NCBI GenBank assembly: GCA_003427395.1
Contig: BFEA01000166.1
Location: 786,723-809,222, forward strand
From: Chara braunii
Taxonomy: Eukaryota; Streptophyta; Charophyceae; Charales; Characeae
Length of the DNA stretch: 22,500 nt
Direction: 5' to 3'
The notes beneath the pieces were generated by a model, which did no database searches, was not told where the DNA came from, and worked only from the letters and a program-made list of their open reading frames with translations. A program made the translations under genes and the position numbers. Positions 7,913-15,420 of this stretch are shown one piece after another (within the stretch, counting starts at the first letter, position 1; every line of letters begins with the position of its first letter).

Positions 7913-7925
7913 GGCTCCGATACTG
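7913..7925 (-). other. Degenerate primer-binding site of element 1
   Basis: The minus strand reads CAGTATCGGAGCC, matching 10 of 13 positions of TGGTATCAGAGCC, the complement of the plant initiator tRNA-Met 3' end. Its place between the LTR and gag matches the clear PBS of element 2. The two changes at the first bases, which pair with the tRNA CCA end, suggest decay. Confidence 0.6.
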
Positions 7926-8468
7926 ACCTCACGCCCAGCGCGACTTCCTGATCGGAGTGGGATGTGGGCCTGGAAGTGCGAAAAGGGATGTGCCAAGGAT
8001 TTTTGGGGAAAGTGGGGGAGTCTTAAGGGTATGAATGCAATTAGGCGGGTGTGCGCAAGGGACTCACGGTCCGATGGGGCCGGGGCACTATGGGCGACGG
8101 GTTACGGGAAAATTCCTCCGTGGTGGAGATGGTCCTGAAAAGTTAGGCCGTCGCGGGCCGCCACGTGGCGCAGGCCGCCGCGTGCCTGGGTTGGGCCTTC
8201 GGAATTCCGGGGCTCTTTGTGCGCCGCTGCGTCGGCCGTTTACACAAAACGTGTTGGGCCAATAGGGGGCTATGGCCGGCCACGGAACGACACTGAGCTG
8301 ATGATACGGGAGAAGGAGGCGGAAAGGAGGGAAACTGGTGGTGATCTCAACGAATCTCGGGTGGGTGAAGTAGTAGGTGTGGTCGGGGGAAGGGAAATCG
8401 GAGCACCGAGGGTCGCTAGTGGTGGCACAGTGGAATTCCCGCGGACATAGCCGATTCTCCGTGTGACA
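7926..8468 (-). repeat. Putative 5' LTR of element 1
   Basis: On the minus strand this stretch begins TGTCACAC, a common plant LTR start, and ends directly before the PBS. Near its end it has an 18-nt string, CCAAAAATCCTTGGCACA (minus strand, 8006-7989), that also occurs before the PBS of element 2 (17912-17929). The 11 nt just before the PBS, GGGCGTGAGGT, are also shared. The last bases are not the canonical CA, so the right boundary is uncertain by about 10 nt. The left boundary rests only on the TG start and would need the matching 3' LTR to confirm it. Confidence 0.5.
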
Positions 8469-10312
8469 AGGGTATCAGATCCTTATGAGCTCGTTTACTA
8501 TAGGGGTGAAATAGTCCGGGTCATAGGACGAGTCTGAGCCCCAAGATCGCGTNATGGTATCATTGCCGATGGGATAGTGAGCGAGTCGACGCNNGNGAAT
8601 GCGTGCAAAGGCGCGACTCGGATCGNGTTTACANGTGTTCTCGTGCGGCGCTCGCGGGGCCNGACTTCGCGCCTAATTGCTTCGTAAGTCTCGGTTATGC
8701 AAGATGCAATCATACCACATCCTCATCAGGGGACAAGCAAAAACGAAATCTACATCGGGGCCAGACTCTTATCCCATCTATNGCTGCACNTGGTGCAAGC
8801 AAAGATTNGGCACAAACAAAAAGCAAGGCAGGGATTTTCCGCAAAGAGATAGGCAAGCAGNCATAACATTCATGCATCCATACATTCGACAATCATACAC
8901 ATAATGCAAGCAAAAGCGGACATCGCGAAGACAAATGTGAGCAATAATCCAAGCCTAGATTTCAGAAAGCCGAAACGAAAATAAGAACGGGCAAACCGCC
9001 CGNAGCCGTAATCAAAATGTATGTACACAGGTGAAGAGGGGGAAGAGACAAAGAAACCGCAAATCCACGTCCATCATCCTCAACTCTCTCTTCCTCTCTC
9101 TCTCTCTCTCCGATGCGGACAGTTCGTCGTCACGCACCATCCCACGAAGTTGTCACCCCGCTTAGTCCTCCCGCACCCGTCGGATTCGCCCGTGCCCACA
9201 GTCTGTCGAGGCCCACGTCAATCCCGCGCGCTCGGCACCAGCCCGTCGGGTCGCCCAACTCCTACTCTACTCACCTCTTACTTCGCTCGTGTGCCGACCC
9301 TTCCTGATCACACAACCCCGAGCTTCCAATAACGGGTTAAGAGAGCTCACTACTCGCGCAGCCAAAATTTATAGCGTGCATGCATGCGCGAAGAACGCGG
9401 AATTACTAGGACTAAGAGTGGGGGTTAGAGAAAGGACGCCTACGTTCTGCATGATCGGCCGCGGCGTGGGGGACGTAACCCTTCTCCACGCATCGATCCG
9501 AGCATGCAGGCCGCGGCTTACAAAATTCCAGCAAAAGAAAGCAAGGGAGGGCGGGAGAGACGAAGTGCAAGAAGAGAGATACAGTTACCATGGCGCCTGC
9601 CCAAAATTACAGTTACACATACGATTAAGGGCGCCCACTAATCAAAGTACCGTTGTAACCGCATGAAGAAGCGCGAAAACAAAAGGCGCCGCGCGGCAGG
9701 AAAAATCCTAATTACTGAATTCCTAAATTCCTATATAATGCGAAAAAGCAAAAAGCACGAATTCCAGAAGGAAAGTCCAAAAACTCCGAGAGCCATCGGG
9801 GGGGGCTCGACAAAATTCGAAAAAGACTCAAAGGAAAGATTCAAAAGATTGAAGCAATTTTCCGCGCGATGTCTGCGTCCAAAAGATAGAAACCGAAACG
9901 AAAGAAACGACGTCAACATTTATTAATCGTGCACGCGGTGGCGCGCCAGACATCCATCCGACCAATCACTCAACCGGCCGTCCCAAGACACACCCAGCTC
10001 CGTACCCAGTCATCCGACAAGAAGCGAGGAAAAAGACGAAAAAGCAAGGGTACTGATGCAACTTTCCATGGATCCCGATTTCTCGTAATTGGCCCAATCT
10101 TCCTAGTTTAGGACCCCTCGTGGCAATCGCGCAGGAAGTCGCGCGTTACAGAAAGTGGGTCGTCAAAGGGCATTAAACTTGGATGATGAGTGAGGCGACA
10201 TATAAATGACAACGCGGTGTTCTCTGATACTTCTGATTCTTTTCTTCTTCTGACTCTCTCTTCAACATGGGGATCATGGTGCGTGGTGGTCCTGTCTTTG
10301 GGCTTGACCAAT
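8469..10312. other. Intergenic DNA without a recognisable gene
   Basis: No coding sequence with family features was found on either strand. Single N bases lie between 8553 and 9003, marking uncertain assembly. From about 9520 to 9930 the plus strand is A/purine-rich; the one ORF there (9663-9926) is Lys/Arg/Glu-rich low-complexity sequence. A TATATAA string occurs near 9731 but no gene follows. The stretch may hold decayed repeats that cannot be identified by eye. Confidence 0.6.
9094..9110. repeat. CT dinucleotide microsatellite
   Basis: Seventeen bases of alternating C and T lie inside a wider pyrimidine-rich tract (about 9082-9111). A simple repeat without evident function. Confidence 0.9.
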
Positions 10313-10315
10313 GAT

Positions 10316-10346
10316 GGGCCTCGCTGCACTACTCTAGACTCTCGAA
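10316..10346 (+). repeat. Left terminal inverted repeat of the MITE-like element
   Basis: These 31 bp match the complement of 10723-10753 with three mismatches, at positions 5, 17 and 24 of the repeat. The inner end runs into a palindrome of ACTCTCGAA arms. Confidence 0.8.
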
Positions 10347-10730
10347 GTTTCGAGAGTGGATCGTCGCTGCACTTACTTTCGATCGGGAAACTCTCGAAAC
10401 CCGATCGAGAGCTGTCAGAAGGCACGCTATAAAGCCACTCTCGAAATGTCGAGAGTCGCCCGCCTGCAAAATACGAATTTGCAAGTGTGCTCGCGAGTTG
10501 CCCGCCGACCGGCTCATTTTTCGAGAGTGGACCTGCTGTCGCGGCGGCCAGACCAGCCTGGCGTTGTCCCGTAGCGTAGTGGTACAACTCTTCTGTCGAG
10601 TCCGACGACACCCAGGGTTTCGAGAGTGCATCTAGTGTAACAGGTTCTAGAGTAAGTGCAACGACGACGGGTATTTCGAGAGTCTCACCTCTCTGACAAT
10701 GCTAGTCGAACTCTCAAAATATTTCGAGAT
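10338..10730. repeat. Dispersed ACTCTCGAAA / TTTCGAGAGT motif cluster
   Basis: Copies lie at about 10338, 10349, 10390, 10437, 10449, 10517, 10618, 10673, 10710 and 10721. Two pairs form palindromes: 10338-10357 with 9-nt arms and a 2-nt gap, and 10437-10456 with 8-nt arms and a 4-nt gap. A third copy sits in the loop of a separate inverted repeat (10379-10387 with 10400-10408). Spacing is irregular, so this is not a tandem array. These are probably protein-binding sites of the transposon. Confidence 0.75.
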
Positions 10731-10753
10731 TCTAGAATAGTGCAGCGAAGCCC
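10723..10753 (-). repeat. Right terminal inverted repeat of the MITE-like element
   Basis: Mirror copy of the left terminal repeat. It includes TTCTAGAA and a TTTCGAGAT half-palindrome at its inner edge. Confidence 0.8.
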
Positions 10754-10756
10754 GAT

Positions 10757-11246
10757 GTCTCGCCCTTTTTTCACAGGGCCACAAACTTTTGTGAGGGATG
10801 CCAGGCCCGATTCCCGGTTAAAAAACAAAAAAAAAGAGTGGTGTGGGGAGGCTCAAAGACAATTTTATGCATCCCTACATGCTCCTGCAAACTTGGTTGA
10901 TTGCACCCAAGAAATGGTCTTGTAGCCCAAGGCGATGTTTTAAAAGAAAAAAAAAAAAAAGATGGTCCTGACTCCAAAAAAAAAAAAATCCAAAAGGACG
11001 CCAACGGTCGTTGAACTGGCTGTCTCCAAAAAAGGAGACAGCTAGGTCAACGGAAACTTGCGAGGGTAAGGGGCTTTACATTCGAGAAAACGTCATTTTT
11101 TTATGTATTTTGTCGGAAGAAAAAACGCGATAAAATTTATTCACAATTAAAAAAAGAGCGGACCGCTGGATGATCGCGAGGGCGTGCATCTCCTTCGTCG
11201 CCTACAGTCACATGGCGGCGAAACTGGGATAGTCCTCTGGATACTC
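10757..11246. other. A-rich intergenic DNA between the MITE-like element and the LINE
   Basis: No gene is seen. Poly(A) runs lie near 10825-10833, 10945-10958 and 10976-10988 on the plus strand, which could be old retroposon tails. The stretch also contains the strong hairpin at 11009-11052. Confidence 0.6.
11009..11052. repeat. Strong imperfect hairpin with AAAAAA loop
   Basis: The 19-nt arms 11009-11027 and 11034-11052 pair with one G-T wobble and one mismatch around a six-A loop. The inner nine pairs (GCTGTCTCC with GGAGACAGC) are perfect. No U-run follows and no gene is adjacent, so a terminator role is unsupported. It may be part of a small mobile element. Confidence 0.7.
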
Positions 11247-11271
11247 TTTTTTTTTTTTTTTTTTTTTTTTT
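11247..11271 (-). other. Poly(A) tail (25 nt) of the LINE
   Basis: Twenty-five T on the plus strand, read as a poly(A) tail on the minus strand. It lies next to a stem-loop motif copy on one side and ATACTC (plus strand, 11241-11246) on the other. Confidence 0.75.
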
Positions 11272-12038
11272 GCTGGAAACCGGGTCGAGCGTCCCTTAAA
11301 TAACACATTGACATACAGTACATCATTTGAAGCGATGCCATTGCTGGAAACCGGGTCCAGCGTCCCATAACAGTAAATTCAACTAACCTACCCCGCAGCC
11401 GGGCCGGGTAATGGGGGGGAGGCACTGGGGGGCACCAGTGTAATCTCCCTCCCATCCCTAGCCCCTGCCAATCGTCTAGCCTCCGGGCGTCTGTTGTATC
11501 CAAAACAACGTATCTAGCTGTTGAACCTCTACTGAAGGCAGAGGAAAAACAGCAGAAAGCAGAAAAAAGCAGAAGACAGAAAACAAGAGATAATCCTACT
11601 ATTGTATCTAGAGCAATGTATCTGTCTGTTGAACCTCTACTGAAGGCAGAAGAACCAGAGCTGATCCTGATGATCCTTTTTTTGGCCCCATGTGCAAGCC
11701 TCCATCCCGGTGGTGGTAGGAGATCCACCAAGATCGAGGCTTTGCCTAGCGGGCCGCTCCATCTATTGGTGGGGAGCATCACCTGCTGGAAACCGGGTCC
11801 AGCGTCCCATGATAGCTTAATGAAGGAGAGGCACCCGTGTGCTGGAAACCGGATGCAGCGTCGCAATCCACATTATCACTCCCTTACCTAGCCCTTACCT
11901 ATCCCACCTATCCTGCAGCTGGGATCTCCCTCCATCCCTTAATCCCTGCCATCCACCCACTATATCTAGGAATCAGAGAATGTATCTAGAAATGTATGCA
12001 TCCAGAATGTATCTGCTGGAAACCGGGTCCAGCGTCCC
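11272..12038 (-). repeat. Five copies of a 24-bp stem-loop motif in the LINE 3' region
   Basis: Plus-strand copies start at 11272, 11343, 11785, 11841 and 12015, with core GCTGGAAACCGGGTCCAGC. GCTGGA and TCCAGC pair around a 7-nt loop. Four copies are near identical, and the one at 11841 has three changes. Spacing is irregular (71, 442, 56 and 174 bp). The copy at 11272 directly adjoins the poly(A) tail. Some flanks are shared too, for example a GATAGCACATTA-type string after the 12015 copy and a similar one after the 11272 copy. Confidence 0.8.
11494..11652. repeat. Direct duplication with 108-bp offset
   Basis: The segments 11494-11544 and 11602-11652 are similar, and 11521-11541 equals 11629-11649 exactly over 21 nt. 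An AG-rich stretch with repeated CAGAAA-type units fills the gap. It lies between stem-loop motif copies and is probably a local tandem duplication inside the LINE 3' region. Confidence 0.7.
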
Positions 12039-12326
12039 TTGATAGCACATTACCCCACCCTTCTCAAATCCGTTACTTGCACTCCTTGCAGGTGCTCCGA
12101 TTGCAGACCAGAGCAACAGCAACAGGAGGTTCTGAACCCAGCAAACATCTAACTGGAAATTTGAACAGTACAGAGACTCAGCCTTACAGCCTGCTGAGTC
12201 GAAAAACAGTCTGCGAGCGATTATGAGCCCAGCAACTAGCTCAAAACCACTGAAGAAAAGGTTGTGAATCCGATAGCACGGAGATCTCTTATGTCTTGGG
12301 TGTTGTGTGTCTACTGGCGTCTTGGC

Positions 12327-12671
12327 TCATGTCACTGGTAGTGCTTCTGCCAGGGACAGCGGGTGGGTGGGGAAGGGGTCTGCAAAGTCCTGGGCTGGCC
12401 GTAGTGGGACGCCCGGGTCCACTTTAATCCAGTCATGGAAAATCAACTGGTAATCCCTTACCATTTCCTCCCGGGAATCTGCACTCCGGTTGACTTCGGA
12501 CCATTTTATCTCAGCCACCCATCCCTCCCTATCCCCCCCAAGCCAGTCTTTGCAGAATCTAGAGATAATCTTGTTCATGTCCCCCCAGGTATGCGACTGA
12601 TCTAGCTTCTCTTTAGCCGCTCTCCATTGGGTCGCAATTTCATAATGAACCAATGTTCGAATTTGCTCCAT
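12327..12671 (-). pseudogene. LINE ORF2 C-terminal fragment
   Basis: About 114 codons begin EQIRTLVHYEIATQWRAAKEK, a helical Trp/Arg stretch of the kind found at the end of LINE ORF2, and end in a Pro-rich tail. The frame differs from the previous fragment. The assignment rests on position and composition; I see no catalytic motif. Confidence 0.5.
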
Positions 12672-12700
12672 AGCTTCTCCGTCTTCTACCTGCGCCCCCT

Positions 12701-12979
12701 CTATCTCCAGGATACATCGCCTCCACCATATAGTCCAAAGGACGCTCCGCTACCTAGTTTGAACATGTTTTCCACAAATGTGTTTCCCCGGATTGGAGGG
12801 TGATATCCCAAGAGTATGGCCCTCCAGTCCCAAGGCCATATCACATCGGGAGCAATGTGTAACCAAATCCTGTCCCAACTTCTCCACAGTAGAACTGACG
12901 CAGGGCATTGGAGAAAAATATGTTCTATAGTCTCCGCCGCCTCGTCCCAGAGAAGCTTTGCAGGCATTTGTGGCACCAT
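12701..12979 (-). pseudogene. LINE ORF2 fragment, second half of zf-RVT domain
   Basis: After a short shadow start the frame reads AETIEHIFLQCPASVLLWRS, which supplies the His and Cys of the C-X2-C...H-X4-C zinc motif begun in the preceding fragment, then IAPDVIWPWDWRAILLGY. The Trp-rich sequence after the zinc motif is usual for LINE ORF2. It loses homology near 12740 and stops at 12701. Confidence 0.75.
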
Positions 12980-13383
12980 GGTAGCGCTTTCCCTTGTTGC
13001 TCTAAACGCGTATGGTCTATCAACCAGTCATTGGTTGGTAGGCACCTATGTTCAATTTGCCATTGGAGGGCTAAGATTTTGGCGGGTCTGCAACTATAGT
13101 GAGTGAACCATCGAATGGGCTTAAGTAGGCTACGGTCTATGTTAAGATGGCGATACCATCTATCTTCCACGCGGTCCCGCAGTCTGCATTTGGGTCTGAA
13201 CATTCGGTAGGCAGATTTAGTTTTCGGATTGAGTAGTGCCAGTGTGTTATCCTCTCCTTTCTTGGTCGGGTTACGTTGGTTCCATCGCCACTTTTCTGGG
13301 TCTAAGGGGAGGTCCTCAATGGGGGTTATTGGGCAGTACACCCTCTGGTGGCATCCCTCCTCCATAACCCGGATGCGATACAC
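12925..13383 (-). pseudogene. LINE ORF2 fragment, start of zf-RVT domain
   Basis: The frame encodes a basic linker, then WYRHLNIDRSLLKPIRWFTH, ILALQWQIEHRCLPTNDWLI and WCHKC. The W...LPT.D.L....C..C order is that of the zf-RVT domain at the C-terminus of plant LINE ORF2, which may help bind the template RNA. The second half of the zinc motif is in the next frame (12701-12979), so a frameshift lies near 12960. Residues after CHKC in this frame are shadow. Confidence 0.75.
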
Positions 13384-13460
13384 ATCCTTTTGTTCTTTCC
13401 ATATGAAGGGTTGCTGGTTTCCCTCTAGTCTGCCGTCCTTTTGGATGGAGAAGACTTCTA

Positions 13461-13936
13461 TTAACGCACGTCCTGGGCCTGTAAGGTCACATGCCTGACC
13501 TCTTTCTCATGGTCGGGTAGCCCCACCCAATTTCCTTCCTTCAAACATGGGCCTTTTCTGAGGGTGGCATACCATTGGAGGGGGAAGCTCTCAATAAGGT
13601 CGTTGAGTGCCTTCTCAGTAAGATGGCAGTACCGCAGCCATGTACGTATCCTTTCTATGCTCTTCCAGTTTTCGGTCTCCCCGTCCCAAAGGTCCCCAAC
13701 CCTCCGGACACCATGCTTTACCCAGCCTTTCCACGGGGCATCCGAGTTGTTCCGCACACGCCCTCCAGCATCTGTTATTAGCCGGTTGCCGAAGAGGGGT
13801 TGCCTAAAGATCTCTTCCCACCTCTCAGGTGTCGATCGAAGTGGGGGGGGGAGTTTCCTCCAGCTACGTATCAAGTGCACCCATTGTTTGTCGGAAGGGT
13901 CCCCGTTCCTGTACTTCCTCGACAACCTCCAATACC
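13461..13936 (-). pseudogene. LINE ORF2 fragment, region between RT and zinc domain
   Basis: The frame opens at the truncated 5' end and reads LSRKYRNGDPSDKQWVHLIR, then FRQPLFGNRLITDAGGRVRN, WKGWVKHGVRRVGDLWDGET and a Trp/Tyr-rich helix. The PLFGN..I..W...G...V.DLW pattern is typical of plant LINE ORF2 downstream of the polymerase domain. No polymerase YXDD or endonuclease motif is present, because that part was never copied. It ends at a stop at 13461, and the protein continues in another frame after 13383. Confidence 0.7.
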
Positions 13937-14750
13937 ATACTCCTGATCGGTATTAGTGGAATCTATGACCAACATGGGTGTGAGTGCGAGCGCGAGTGGG
14001 TTGTGTGTGGTGTGTGGGAGAGTGTTGGCCATAGCTACTGTTGCTACTCGATGAGGGGCGGGGGACGATGAGAAAGGGAGGCGCAGCTACTGGCAGGTCT
14101 CGGTCTTTGTGTTAGCCAGACCCCCACTGGCGGCCCCAACCCTATACCCTAAACATTAGGGGCAAGGTGCAACATTAAATCTCCCCTTCACAGTGAGAGG
14201 AAACTATGCTTGCAGGGGTCCCCTCTAGATAGCCTTAGGAAGTTAGGAGTAGGTAGTGAAAGGCAAAAACAGAAGTTGAGAGAAGAATATAGAAAGAAAA
14301 AAAAAAAAAAACTAAACGTGGACCTAGCTCAACGGTGTAGGTGGGACAAGGTCCCAGGGAGTTGTTGTTAAACATGGATATTTTGAATTATTTCCTCCTT
14401 TTCTTCCCTCTCTTTTTCGAATCGAAGTCAAGTTTCGCAAACCCTTTTTTTTTCGCACTTTCTTTTTTTTATTGTCCAATCAAAAGGTGACAATAAGGAT
14501 TGGGAAATTATCAGTACAGTGGTCCTAGGGCGACGTCCCATTAGCATTCGGATAGGAGTGTGGCCAATCCAGTGTGACACTGAGTGGCAGCGGCCAGACA
14601 CGTTCATTACGAATTTCTAGGCTGAGAAAACAGGAAAAAGGCCAAAAACAAAACAAGAAACAGAGACCTCCCACCCGAAATCACGGCAGAGTGCTTCCCA
14701 GCCATCATATCACAAATGATCTGATGGTGGTGGTTGCAAAAACAGTGAAC

Positions 14751-14915
14751 TCTATCCAGTGGGCTTCCGAGCCACATTTTTTGGAATAAACTCGACTTTC
14801 TGACAGCAGTGATCTTGACACCCTCCATAGACTCCGTGATTGAAGGAGGGCTCCACCCAATGAGATAATTGCACAACAGCAAGTAAAATGTTGAAAATCT
14901 TCTATCCAGTGGGCT
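14751..14915. repeat. 15-nt direct repeat, 150 bp apart
   Basis: TCTATCCAGTGGGCT occurs exactly at 14751-14765 and 14901-14915. The flanks differ. Confidence 0.7.
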
Positions 14916-14917
14916 AA

Positions 14918-14947
14918 GGCCGACCCCAGCCTCGTTTGGGGTTGGCC
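14918..14947. repeat. GC-rich hairpin
   Basis: The 11-nt arms GGCCGACCCCA (14918-14928) and TGGGGTTGGCC (14937-14947) pair with one G-T wobble around an 8-nt loop. Confidence 0.6.
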
Positions 14948-15294
14948 ACACCCCCAACCGATTGAAAAGATTCTAGCGGGAAGCTGTCTTTGCACGGGCA
15001 TGCCCAGTGTTAAGGAGAGGAAGAGGGGAATGAAGATCTCCTTACTTTTTCGGGTAATACATGTAAAATACGGACGGTGGGATCACGAGTAGTGCACGGC
15101 ACGATTTGGGTCACTCAACTGCCCCACAAACTCGTTTCTATCCTATCCCGTTGCTAGTGGGACCTCGCCCCTAGAGTTTACCATTCTGTGACTGGATATG
15201 CCCCAATGTCTGACACCTAAACTGGGTAGAGGTCCCAGTCTGCTCTTTTCCGGGCTGTTTTGTGGAAAAATTTCGAGCCTCCTTTTACTTGAGT

Positions 15295-15420
15295 TTAAGC
15301 CACCAGTACCTCCCACATGTTTTGTACCCCCCGGCCTCAAAAGAATTTGGACCGGAGGGGCAGGCCGATTCAGCTTCCACATTAACGGCAGCCCCAAACC
15401 GGTAGGTACTGGTGGTTTAA
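15295..15420. mobile_element. 126-bp inverted-repeat element, MITE-like, TTAA at both ends
   Basis: The 17-nt ends TTAAGCCACCAGTACCT (15295-15311) and AGGTACTGGTGGTTTAA (15404-15420) are inverted repeats with one mismatch. The outermost four bases are TTAA at each end, so they could be a TTAA target duplication, as for piggyBac-type elements, with 13-bp inverted repeats inside. The interior has a second weak inverted repeat and no ORF. A chance inverted repeat of 16/17 at this distance is unlikely, but the element class is not established. Confidence 0.5.

Larger units (their letters stand above)
1..8468 (-). mobile_element. Ty3/gypsy LTR retrotransposon, element 1 (3' end outside window)
   Basis: The minus strand carries, in order, a putative LTR, a PBS, gag, zinc knuckle, aspartic protease, RT, RNase H, PHD finger, integrase, a GPY-like module and two further ORFs. 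RT-RNase H before integrase is the Ty3/gypsy order. Gag through GPY (7771 to 1820) is mostly one reading frame. It is interrupted by TGA at 6899-6901 and 6857-6859, TAA at 5687-5689, TGA at 3539-3541, TAA at 3530-3532, TAG at 3074-3076 and TGA at 2225-2227. One integrase segment is out of frame. No copy of the putative 5' LTR was found in 1-234, so the 3' LTR should lie left of the window. The element is probably inactive. Confidence 0.9.
10316..10753. mobile_element. MITE-like non-autonomous DNA transposon, 438 bp
   Basis: The two ends are terminal inverted repeats: 10316-10346 and the complement of 10753-10723 match at 28 of 31 positions without gaps, both starting GGGC(C/T)TCGCTGCACTA. Beyond that the arms stay similar with small gaps. 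A 3-bp GAT lies just outside each end (10313-10315 and 10754-10756), a possible target duplication. The interior has no transposase ORF but holds about ten copies of ACTCTCGAAA-like motifs in both orientations. Motif-dense subterminal regions are known in CACTA/Spm-type elements, where transposase binds them. Superfamily is unassigned: 3-bp duplications fit CACTA or PIF/Harbinger, but GAT is not the TWA of Harbinger and the ends are not CACTA. Confidence 0.75.
11247..13936 (-). mobile_element. 5'-truncated LINE (non-LTR retrotransposon) with poly(A) tail
   Basis: On the minus strand the piece starts in ORF2 well downstream of the RT domain. It runs through a zf-RVT-like C-terminal region, then a roughly 1-kb 3' region without ORF, and ends in 25 A (plus-strand T run 11247-11271). 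GAGTAT (minus strand) flanks both ends directly: 13942-13937 upstream of the coding start and 11246-11241 after the tail, a possible short target duplication. 5' truncation and a poly(A) tail are hallmarks of LINE insertion by target-primed reverse transcription. Frameshifts separate the coding pieces, so the copy is dead. Joining the tail region to the coding part as one insertion is an inference. Confidence 0.65.
13943..15294. other. Intergenic DNA without a recognisable gene
   Basis: No supported coding sequence. Contents: a GT/GA-rich stretch near 13980-14030, an A run at 14299-14312, T-rich DNA at 14390-14475, a 15-nt direct repeat and a small hairpin. Minus-strand ORFs of about 100 codons at 14607-15001 have no family features. 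Confidence 0.6.

Noticed and set aside
9663-9926. 87-codon basic ORF preceded by sequence with TATATAA nearby
   Set aside because: Purine-rich low-complexity DNA; no recognised domain; the TATA string lies inside the ORF.
10108-10611. 167-codon minus-strand ORF
   Set aside because: It overlaps the left end and interior of the MITE-like element and has no family pattern; repeated motif copies are translated in it.
10571-10630. TAGCGTAGTGG (A-box-like) followed by GGTTTCGAGAGTG (B-box-like)
   Set aside because: No cloverleaf forms (D and T stems fail), and the second motif is one of the repeated motifs of the MITE-like element, so the tRNA/SINE likeness is probably chance.
11147-11866. 239-codon minus-strand ORF with repeated peptide blocks
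   Set aside because: It is an open frame over the LINE tail: the poly(A) gives a Lys run and the DNA repeats give the repeated peptides. No domain features.
11272-12038. CRISPR-like array of 24-bp repeats
   Set aside because: Only five copies with irregular spacing from 56 to 442 bp, in eukaryotic transposon DNA; not an array.
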